Below are positions 1 through 5,519 of a stretch of DNA of 6,193 bases, one piece after another; within the stretch, counting starts at the first letter, position 1; every line of letters begins with the position of its first letter. The notes beneath the pieces are model-generated. The model searched no databases. It was not told the DNA's origin and saw nothing but the letters and a program-made list of their open reading frames with translations. Source of the DNA: Pseudomonadota bacterium (GTDB lineage: Bacteria; Pseudomonadota; Gammaproteobacteria; Burkholderiales; Burkholderiaceae_C); the NCBI GenBank assembly GCA_018241985.1, contig JAFECV010000143.1, positions 1 through 6,193 on the forward strand. Direction: 5' to 3'. Position numbers and translations under genes: made by a program.

Positions 1-50
1 TGCTGCCGGGCCTCACGGAGAAGATCGTCAAAACAGGTAATCATCAGCAT
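1..50 (-). CDS. 5' end of a divergent small gene next to nrdJ (partial)
   Basis: Reading leftward from ATG at 50-48 gives MLMITCFDDLLREARQ, open to the window edge; a second in-frame ATG at 44-42 could be the true start. This N-terminus resembles a small protein of unknown function that I recall beside nrdJ in Burkholderiales, with a FDDLL.xAR beginning. Databases often label it 'ribonucleotide reductase subunit alpha', probably by adjacency rather than function. The stretch is more convincing in this frame than as the tail of a plus-strand gene. No strong Shine-Dalgarno is visible; GGCGG lies about nine bases before the first ATG. Only about 16 residues are present, so the identification rests on resemblance and on position (head-to-head with nrdJ, 167 bp apart). 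No function can be read from it. Confidence 0.5.
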   Translation of the reverse strand, partial: MLMITCFDDLLREARQ

Positions 51-217
51 GGATTATCGCCGCCGTTCAGCAGGCCGGCCCGAATCGCGCCATCATTGAA
101 CGCTCGCGCATCGTCTGCGCCAAATCAAACCCGCGCGCAGAGGCCGGGCCGTACCATGGAGCCCGACCGGCGGATAAGCGCAGCCCCGAAATTTCCCCAT
201 CAAGACAGGACTTTGCG
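51..217. promoter_or_regulatory. Divergent intergenic region upstream of nrdJ
   Basis: This 167-bp stretch lies between two divergent starts and must hold their promoters. I see no strong sigma-70 pair. The best fragment toward nrdJ is TTGAAC at 96-101, without a good -10 at 16-18 bp. No AdoCbl riboswitch B12 box and no paired AT-rich NrdR boxes are recognisable. The only clear signal is the nrdJ ribosome binding site, AGGA at 207-210, seven bases before the ATG at 218. Confidence 0.4.
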
Positions 218-3115
218 ATGAACAAGACGGATCCCCAGGAAGTGACTTCGGAGCGCGAACTCGCGGCCCAGCCGATCAGCCAGGAAGTTCTGCTGGAGAA
301 ATACGCGAAGGGGGAAGAGCGCACGATCGACGGGGTCCACCTGCGCGTCGCCCGGGCCCTGGCCCAGGCCGAGCCGGCGGAGCAGCGCACCCGCTGGGAG
401 GCCGAATTCATCGCGGCGATGCGCGGCGGATTCCTGCCGGCCGGGCGCATCCAGTCCGCGGCCGGCACCGAGCTCTCGGCCACGCTGATCAACTGCTTCG
501 TGCAGCCGATCGGCGACTCGATCGCGCAGGTCGAAGACGGGGTTCCGGGCATCTACACCGCGCTGACCGAAGCCGCCGAGACGATGCGGCGCGGCGGCGG
601 CGTCGGCTACGACTTCTCTCGCATCCGGCCCCATGGCGCCTGGGTCGCCAGCACGCAAAGCAGCGCGTCCGGCCCGGTGAGCTACATGCGCGTGTTCGAC
701 CGTTCCTGCGAGACGGTCGAGTCCGCGGGTTCCCGGCGCGGCGCGCAGATGGGCGTGCTGCGCTGCGACCATCCGGACATCGAGGAATTCATCCACGCCA
801 AGGACGGGGGGCAACTGACCAACTTCAACGTTTCGGTCGGCGTCACGGACGGTCTCATGCAAGCGGTACAAGACGACACCGAGTTCGAACTGGTGCATAC
901 CGCCGAGCCCGGTGCCGCGCAGAAGGCGGCCGGCGCATTCGCGCGGACGCTGGACGACGGCACCAAGCTGTGGGTCTATCGCAAGCTGCGCGCCCGCGAC
1001 CTGTGGGAGCAGATCATGCGCTCGACCTACGACCATGCCGAGCCCGGCGTGTTGTTCCTGGACCAGATCAACCGCGACAACAACCTGTCCTACTGTGAAA
1101 CCATCGCCAGCACGAACCCATGCGGCGAGCAACCGCTACCGGCCTACGGCTGCTGCTGCCTTGGCTCGATCGACCTGACCCGCTTCGTCGTCGATCCGTT
1201 CGAGGACGGTGCGCGTTTCGATGCCGCCGGATTCGCGCGGCTCGCGCGCGTCGCGGTCCGGATGCTCGACAACGTGCTGGACATCACCGTGTGGCCGCTG
1301 CCGCAGCAGCAGCAGGAGGCGCGCAGCAAGCGCCGGGTCGGCCTCGGTTTCACCGGTCTCGGCGACGCCCTGGTCATGCTCAATCTCCATTACGATTCGG
1401 ACGCCGCGCGCGCGATGGCCCGGCATATCGCGGAGGTCATGCGCGACGCGGCGTACGAGGCATCGGTCGAACTGGCGCGCGAGCGCGGCGCGTTTCCGCT
1501 GTTCAATGCCGACCTGTACCTGAGCGGCGCCCGCTTTGCGGCGCGCCTGCCGCAGCCGCTGAAGGACCGGATCCGCGCGCACGGATTGCGCAACTCGCAT
1601 CTGCTGTCGATCGCCCCGACCGGCACCATCAGCCTTGCCTTTGCCGACAACGCGAGCAATGGCATCGAGCCCCCGTTCAGCTGGCGCTACACCCGCAAGA
1701 AGCGCATGGCGGACGGCAGTGTCAAGGAATACGCGGTGGAGGATCACGCCTGGCGGCTCTATCGCCACCTGAAGGGCGAGGACGAACCGCTCTCCACCGC
1801 GTTCGTGACGGCGCTCGAACTCAGCGCCCAGGCGCACGAAGCGATGGTGGCCGCCGTCGCGCCGTGCATCGACACCTCGATCTCCAAGACCGTCAACGTG
1901 CCGGCGGACTACCCTTACGCCGACTTCCAGGACTTGTACCTGCAGGCATGGCGCTCGGGCCTGAAGGGCTTGGCAACCTACCGGCCGAACGACGTCCTCG
2001 GCGCGGTGCTGAGCACGGGATCGACCCCGGCCGCTGCGCCGCTGCAGATCGACGGCGTGAACCGGCGCCTTGCGCTGGAGCGTCTTCCGGCCCCGGTGCT
2101 GTCGTCGCTGCGCTGGCCCGGGCGGCCCGAGTTGCCGGCCGGTAACATGGCCTGGACCTTCATGGTGCAGCACCCGTTCGGTGACTTCGCGCTGTTCGTT
2201 GGAGAACTCGCGCCGGCCGCCGGCGGCGCCCCACAGCCATTCGAAGTCTGGGTCAACGGGGCCGAGCAGCCGCGAGGCCTGGGTGCGATGGCCAAGACGC
2301 TGTCGATGGACCTGCGTGCCAACGACCCGGCCTGGCTTGAGCTCAAGCTCGATGCGCTGGCCACCGTCGCTGAAGAGCGATCGTTCGAGATGCCGTTTCC
2401 GCCGCACGGCGAGCGCCGCCTGTTCCCCGGCGTCGTAGCCGCGACCGCAGCCGTGATTCGCTGGCGCTGTGAACAGTTGAACGCCCTGCCCCCGGCGCGC
2501 GGCAAGTTGCCGACGCCGGTGCTGGACGCAATGTTCAGCCGCAACGAACCGCATACCGGCCCCTCCGGAACGCTGGCCTGGGCCGTCGACGTGGACAACC
2601 CCGCCACCGGCGAATCCTTCACGCTGACGCTCAAGGAAGTGACCATGCCCGGCCCCGACGGCAGCACCGTGACCCGGCCCTGCGCGGTCGGGTTCTCCGG
2701 CAACTACCCGCGGGCGCTGGACGGTCTGGCGCGGCTGCTGTCACTGGACATGCGGGTCATCGATCCAGCCTGGATCGGCATGAAGCTGCGCAAGCTCCTC
2801 AACTACGCCGAACCGCTGGGCAGCTTCATGGCGTTCGTTCCCGGGCTGCCGCACGGCGAGCGGCGCCAGCAGACCTGGCCGTCCACGGTCGCCTACCTGG
2901 CGCGGCTGATCATTCACCGCTACGCGATGCTGGGCGTGCTGAACGAGGAGGGTTTCCCGCTGCGGGAAATGGGCGTGCTCGATGCGCCCCGGGACCGGCG
3001 CAGCCACCGGTTGCTGGCGGGCCGGCCTTGCCCGGAATGCGGCAACCACAGCCTGATCCAGCGCGACGGCTGCGAGTTCTGCACCGCATGCGGATTTGTC
3101 GGCCAGTGCGGTTGA
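218..3115 (+). CDS. nrdJ: Adenosylcobalamin-dependent (class II) ribonucleotide reductase
   Basis: Cytoplasmic enzyme that reduces ribonucleotides (by family, diphosphates) to deoxyribonucleotides, using a thiyl radical made from adenosylcobalamin, so it needs neither oxygen nor a di-iron subunit. The 965 residues begin with an all-alpha RNR N-domain (about 20-90) and no obvious ATP-cone. The catalytic barrel follows: NCFVQP (92-97) supplies Cys93 of the redox pair. STNPCGEQPL (298-307) holds Asn300, the thiyl-radical Cys302 and Glu304. GCCCLGSIDL (311-320) has Cys313 at the second redox-pair position, and PTGTIS (467-472) is the phosphate-binding loop. Residues about 643-755 and 784-907 are two copies of one module. 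The tail has cysteines at 938, 941, 952, 955, 958 and 964, matching the zinc-binding, electron-relay tail of many class II enzymes. Start ATG 218 has AGGA seven bases upstream. All catalytic residues are present, so it should be active. It appears monocistronic, ending at a hairpin. Confidence 0.97.
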   Translation: MNKTDPQEVTSERELAAQPISQEVLLEKYAKGEERTIDGVHLRVARALAQAEPAEQRTRWEAEFIAAMRGGFLPAGRIQSAAGTELSATLINCFVQPIGDSIAQVEDGVPGIYTALTEAAETMRRGGGVGYDFSRIRPHGAWVASTQSSASGPVSYMRVFDRSCETVESAGSRRGAQMGVLRCDHPDIEEFIHAKDGGQLTNFNVSVGVTDGLMQAVQDDTEFELVHTAEPGAAQKAAGAFARTLDDGTKLWVYRKLRARDLWEQIMRSTYDHAEPGVLFLDQINRDNNLSYCETIASTNPCGEQPLPAYGCCCLGSIDLTRFVVDPFEDGARFDAAGFARLARVAVRMLDNVLDITVWPLPQQQQEARSKRRVGLGFTGLGDALVMLNLHYDSDAARAMARHIAEVMRDAAYEASVELARERGAFPLFNADLYLSGARFAARLPQPLKDRIRAHGLRNSHLLSIAPTGTISLAFADNASNGIEPPFSWRYTRKKRMADGSVKEYAVEDHAWRLYRHLKGEDEPLSTAFVTALELSAQAHEAMVAAVAPCIDTSISKTVNVPADYPYADFQDLYLQAWRSGLKGLATYRPNDVLGAVLSTGSTPAAAPLQIDGVNRRLALERLPAPVLSSLRWPGRPELPAGNMAWTFMVQHPFGDFALFVGELAPAAGGAPQPFEVWVNGAEQPRGLGAMAKTLSMDLRANDPAWLELKLDALATVAEERSFEMPFPPHGERRLFPGVVAATAAVIRWRCEQLNALPPARGKLPTPVLDAMFSRNEPHTGPSGTLAWAVDVDNPATGESFTLTLKEVTMPGPDGSTVTRPCAVGFSGNYPRALDGLARLLSLDMRVIDPAWIGMKLRKLLNYAEPLGSFMAFVPGLPHGERRQQTWPSTVAYLARLIIHRYAMLGVLNEEGFPLREMGVLDAPRDRRSHRLLAGRPCPECGNHSLIQRDGCEFCTACGFVGQCG

Positions 3116-3124
3116 AGGACTAAC

Positions 3125-3154
3125 CGGCTGGCGCCGCGCGGGCGGTGCCAGCCG
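3125..3154. terminator. Hairpin terminator between convergent genes
   Basis: CGGCTGGC (3125-3132) pairs with GCCAGCCG (3147-3154). The stem extends inward through one G-T and three G-C pairs to 12 bp around a six-base loop. It lies 10 bp after the nrdJ stop and 5 bp past the stop of the minus-strand gene. On the plus strand it is followed only by TGTTTC, and on the minus strand by GGTTAGTCCTT, so neither side has a full T-run. A shared two-way terminator, or an mRNA 3'-end stabiliser, is the natural reading. Confidence 0.7.
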
Positions 3155-3158
3155 TGTT

Positions 3159-3791
3159 TCAGTGCAGGTGCCGCGGCTTGCGCCCGCCGCCGTGGCCGAA
3201 GCCGCCGTGGCCGCTGCCGGCGCCGCGCGGCGACTTGCCGATGTCGAGTGAGTTGGCGAGCGCATCGAAGCGCTGGGCGAACAGCTTGTCGATCTCGGCC
3301 ACCACGCCGCCGAGTTCGGCGCCATCGAAATGGCGCTCCATCGTGCCCACCACGTCCTCCACCAGCAGATCCCGCTGCACCTGCAGAATCGCCGCCGGGT
3401 TCGGCCCGACGAAGAACATCAGGAAATCGTCGCGCGATTCGTCGGTGGAGTCTTCGTCGTCCTCGTCGAACTCCGAATCGTAGAACGTCACCTCGATGGC
3501 CGCCCCCTGCGCCGCCAAGTCGTTCAGGCTCATTCCCATTTCGTCGAGCGCCTCGCGGAAGTCCATGTCGCCATGGACGGTCCAGCAAAGTTGCAGCAGG
3601 TGCTGCTGGGCGTCGAAGCGAATACCGGGCTCTTCGTCGTAGGCGCTCGCGGCCCCATCAGCCAGCGAGCGGGCGCCGGCGTACTTCCACATCGGTGCGA
3701 GCGCGTCCTGCAGTTGCCCGAACGTCACATCCGCGCGCAGCGGGACATCGCCGTGCACGTGAATCTCGAAAGGTGGTTCATAACGTGACAT
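3159..3791 (-). CDS. Conserved betaproteobacterial protein of unknown function
   Basis: A 210-residue soluble protein with no signal peptide or membrane segment. I recognise it as a conserved hypothetical of Burkholderiales-type genomes, possibly the family listed as DUF6806; that number is from memory. Visible parts are an N-terminal EIHVHGDVPLR segment (9-19), a central WKYAGARSLADGAAS block (35-49), a very acidic stretch rich in Asp/Glu (106-122), a DDFLMFFVGP strand (121-130) and a helical RDLLVEDVV...MERHF region (140-155). The end (190-210) is Gly/His-rich with two GHGG units and a basic RKPRHLH finish. This tail could bind metal or be disordered, but nothing shows a function. ATG 3791 is preceded on its strand by AGGTCAGGG, six bases off, a fair ribosome binding site. 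The gene converges on nrdJ and diverges from the tRNA-Leu gene, 69 bp away, so it is probably a single-gene unit. Confidence 0.88.
   Translation of the reverse strand: MSRYEPPFEIHVHGDVPLRADVTFGQLQDALAPMWKYAGARSLADGAASAYDEEPGIRFDAQQHLLQLCWTVHGDMDFREALDEMGMSLNDLAAQGAAIEVTFYDSEFDEDDEDSTDESRDDFLMFFVGPNPAAILQVQRDLLVEDVVGTMERHFDGAELGGVVAEIDKLFAQRFDALANSLDIGKSPRGAGSGHGGFGHGGGRKPRHLH
3186..3213. repeat. Short 15-bp-period tandem repeat within the Gly/His tail
   Basis: GCCGCCGTGGCCG occurs at 3186-3198 and again at 3201-3213. It codes, on the minus strand, for the repeated Gly-His-Gly-Gly units near the C-terminus of the unknown protein. The period is five codons, so changes in copy number would keep the frame. 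Confidence 0.8.
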
Positions 3792-3818
3792 ATCCGGCCC
3801 TGACCTGTGCTGCTTGCA

Positions 3819-3849
3819 TTCTACGCGTCGCGGGCGTTGCGGATAAGAT
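3819..3849 (+). promoter_or_regulatory. Possible tRNA-Leu promoter
   Basis: The 69-bp gap between the divergent gene start and the tRNA must hold the tRNA promoter. GATAAG (3842-3847) or TAAGAT (3844-3849) is the best -10, though only 12-19 bases before the mature tRNA. TTCTAC (3819-3824) lies 17 bp before the first of these and is a poor -35. TTGCAT at 3814-3819 is a better hexamer but too far away (22-24 bp). The call rests mostly on position. Confidence 0.3.
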
Positions 3850-3860
3850 GCCCGGCTGCC

Positions 3861-3947
3861 GCCGCAGTGGCGAAATCGGCAGACGCTGTGGACTTAAAAT
3901 CCACTTCCCTCGCGGGAGTGCGGGTTCGAGCCCCGCCTGCGGCACCA
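3861..3947 (+). tRNA. tRNA-Leu, anticodon UAA, CCA encoded
   Basis: Complete class II tRNA of 87 bases. The acceptor stem GCCGCAG (3861-3867) pairs with CTGCGGC (3937-3943), followed by discriminator A and an encoded CCA (3945-3947). The anticodon stem GTGGA (3888-3892) pairs with TCCAC (3900-3904) around the loop CTTAAAA, placing the anticodon TAA at 3895-3897, which reads UUA and UUG leucine codons. The 15-base variable arm (3905-3919) folds as TCCC/GGGA around TCGC, typical of tRNA-Leu. The T arm GCGGG-TTCGAGC-CCCGC (3920-3936) is perfect, and the D arm contains the usual AAATCGGCAGAC. UUA should be rare in a genome this GC-rich, so this tRNA probably serves few codons. No T-rich terminator hairpin follows it. 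Confidence 0.98.
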
Positions 3948-4056
3948 TCGGCTCCCGCATGGGTCGCCGTCGCACCCGGCGCGTCGACTCATTGCCAAAC
4001 GGTCGATCCTGCGGCCGGCCCGCACGGCACCCTCTCCGTTGAATCGCCTGCGGTTC
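3948..4056. other. Gene-free GC-rich spacer after tRNA-Leu
   Basis: This stretch between the CCA end and the AT-rich promoter region has no plausible coding sequence, no good terminator hairpin with a T-run, and no repeat of the tRNA 3' end that would mark an integrated element. Together with the promoter and leader region that follows, it makes up the 220 bases between the tRNA and the peroxidase gene. Confidence 0.6.
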
Positions 4057-4085
4057 TTGACATGACGTTTCTGGTCATTAAGAAT
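4057..4085 (+). promoter_or_regulatory. Promoter candidate P1 for the peroxidase-porin unit
   Basis: A perfect -35 TTGACA (4057-4062) stands 17 bp before AAGAAT (4080-4085, four of six matches to the -10 consensus). It sits at the beginning of the window's only AT-rich stretch. Transcription would start near 4091-4093, within the Fur-like palindrome, leaving a leader of about 75 bases before ATG 4168. The dyad ATGAC-N7-GTCAT (4062-4078) fills the space between the two hexamers. Confidence 0.5.
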
Positions 4086-4106
4086 AAATGCAGATCACTC
4101 TCATTT
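4086..4106. promoter_or_regulatory. Fur-box-like palindrome
   Basis: AAATG (4086-4090) and CATTT (4102-4106) are the arms of a 21-bp dyad centred on 4096. Its core TGCAGATCACTCTCA (4089-4103) matches the 7-1-7 Fur consensus TGATAATnATTATCA at 10 of 14 positions, and the TCTCATTT half is typical of Fur sites in Pseudomonas and Burkholderia. The site directly follows the P1 -10 and touches the P2 -35, where bound Fur with iron would block transcription. This is inferred from sequence only. Confidence 0.5.
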
Positions 4107-4132
4107 GAGTTGAGGTTAATTTTTGTTACGAT
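4105..4132 (+). promoter_or_regulatory. Promoter candidate P2 (extended -10)
   Basis: TTGAGT (4105-4110) lies 16 bp before TACGAT (4127-4132), which is preceded by TG at 4124-4125 to give an extended -10, TGTTACGAT. Each hexamer matches consensus at four of six positions. Transcription would begin near 4139, about 29 bases before ATG 4168. If P2 is used, a start at TTG 4123 is impossible. P1 and P2 could both be real or be alternatives. Confidence 0.35.
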
Positions 4133-4167
4133 CCGACTCCGCTTTTTCGATCTGCCATCGAACCTTC

Positions 4168-5478
4168 ATGCCGCCTCGAGTCCCGCTCATACTCGCCTGT
4201 GTGTTGGCGCTGGTCGTCATGACACTGGCAAGCTGTGGCGGCGGCAGCGGCGGCGGCGGCGGCGAAAGCACGATCGCATCGGCAACAAGCCCGCTGTCGA
4301 CCAAGGCCGAACTGGGGCGGCTGATCTTCAGCGACACCGCGCTGTCGGTGTCCGGCAGACAGTCCTGCGCCACCTGCCACGACCCCTCCAATGCCTTCGG
4401 CCCTTCTGACAAGCTCTCGGTGCCGCTTGGCGGGCCGGGCATGGATCTCGAAGGATTCCGAGCAACGCCCTCGCTGATGTATGCGTCCTATACGCCAAGA
4501 TTCAGCATCGCAAGCGATGGGACACCGAGCGGCGGGTTCTTCCGGGACGGCCGCTCACCGTCCCTTGCCGATCAGGCACAACAGCCGTTCCTGGCCCCGT
4601 TCGAGATGGCGAATGCGACGCCGGCGGACGTCGTCGCCAAGCTGTCCACGCGCCCGTACCTCTCTCGGTTCGAAGCGGTGTTCGGCGAAGACATCATGGG
4701 TGATCCGACGCAGGTGCTCGCTGCAATCGGCGCCGCCTTGGCCGCCTACCAGACCGAGGAACCCGGCTTTCACCCGTTTTCGAGCAAATTCGACTACTAC
4801 CTCAAGAGTCAGGCGACCCTGTCTCCGATCGAACTCAAAGGCTTGGCGCTCTTCAACGACCCGACCAAGGGGAACTGCGCCGCCTGCCATGTCTCTCGGG
4901 GCGTGAACGGCAATCCGCCGCTGTTCACCGACTTCACCTACGACAACGTCGGCCTGCCGCGCAACTGGAAGATTCCTGCGAACCAGGCCGGGCCGCAGCC
5001 CAGCTACGTGCCGCAGAACGGGGCGGCTCTGGGCGGCGACTACGCATACTACGACCTCGGCCTGTGCGGCCCGTTCAATCCCGACAACGCATTTCGCGGC
5101 TCGCTGTGCGGCCTGTTCAAGGTGCCGACGCTGCGCAACGTGGCGCTGCGACAGCAGTTGTTCCACAACGGCGTGTTCGACAACCTGAACGACGCGGTGA
5201 CCTGGTACGTCACGCGCGACACCGCTGCGGCCCGCTGGTACCTGAAGCAGGACGGCACGCCGGACCGGCTCTACAACGACCTGCCGCCGGTCTACGTTCG
5301 AAACGTGAACGTCGGCGAGGTGCCGTATGTGCAAAACCTGGCGCCGACCCTCGATGCCCAGGAGATCGGCGACGTGGTCGCGTTCTTGTGCGCCCTGACC
5401 GACGGCTACGACCCGCAGAACCCTGCCGCGTACCGGGTACCCGCACAGTGCGCGGCCGCGGCATCCGCGCCCCCGTGA
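4168..5478 (+). CDS. Di-haem cytochrome c peroxidase / MauG-family lipoprotein
   Basis: A periplasm-facing di-haem c-type protein of 436 residues from ATG 4168. Residues 1-23 form a lipoprotein signal peptide (MPPR, hydrophobic core, lipobox LASC), so Cys23 is probably the lipidated N-terminus. Glycine at +2 favours the outer membrane, and a GGGSGGGGG linker follows. Haem sites are CATCH (67-71) and CAACH (237-241), spaced as in bacterial cytochrome c peroxidases. FFRDGRSPSLADQAQQP (124-140), PFEM with Glu146 in the place of the peroxidase catalytic Glu, and KVPTLRN...FHNG (318-335) are family blocks. Cys300, Cys314, Cys408 and Cys428 could form disulfides. The family either reduces H2O2 with cytochrome electrons or, like MauG, oxidises other substrates; the sequence does not decide. 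Start: TTG 4123 is in frame with GAGG seven bases upstream, but ATG 4168 gives the normal signal peptide despite lacking a clear ribosome site. The porin gene follows 41 bp later, with no terminator between. Confidence 0.93.
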   Translation: MPPRVPLILACVLALVVMTLASCGGGSGGGGGESTIASATSPLSTKAELGRLIFSDTALSVSGRQSCATCHDPSNAFGPSDKLSVPLGGPGMDLEGFRATPSLMYASYTPRFSIASDGTPSGGFFRDGRSPSLADQAQQPFLAPFEMANATPADVVAKLSTRPYLSRFEAVFGEDIMGDPTQVLAAIGAALAAYQTEEPGFHPFSSKFDYYLKSQATLSPIELKGLALFNDPTKGNCAACHVSRGVNGNPPLFTDFTYDNVGLPRNWKIPANQAGPQPSYVPQNGAALGGDYAYYDLGLCGPFNPDNAFRGSLCGLFKVPTLRNVALRQQLFHNGVFDNLNDAVTWYVTRDTAAARWYLKQDGTPDRLYNDLPPVYVRNVNVGEVPYVQNLAPTLDAQEIGDVVAFLCALTDGYDPQNPAAYRVPAQCAAAASAPP

Positions 5479-5519
5479 GTGGCATGCGCCCAACGAACAA
5501 TCAACGACGAGCCCGCATC

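Noticed and set aside
51..217. Cobalamin riboswitch or NrdR boxes upstream of the B12-dependent reductase
   Set aside because: I looked for the B12 box and its conserved core and for paired AT-rich NrdR repeats. None is visible, and the space is short for a full riboswitch plus promoter.
3..221. Plus-strand open frame running from the window edge and overlapping the nrdJ start as ATGA
   Set aside because: After the first few codons its third positions and composition look random (Pro/Arg/Ser/Gln/His-rich), and the coding-like part is better explained by the minus-strand gene start.
1136..2554. Long antisense open frame (472 codons) inside nrdJ
   Set aside because: It is an Arg/Gly/Ala/His-rich shadow of the GC-rich coding strand, with no recognisable domain.
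3861..4056. tRNA-Leu as an integration site for a mobile element
   Set aside because: No integrase gene is in the window, and no second copy of the tRNA 3' end was seen downstream.
4057..4167. OxyR site controlling the peroxidase
   Set aside because: The spaced ATAG/CTAT elements of OxyR are absent; the dyad fits Fur better.
4555..5493. Long antisense open frame opposite the peroxidase gene
   Set aside because: The composition is low-complexity Arg/Val/Gly, a mirror of the real gene, which carries both haem motifs.
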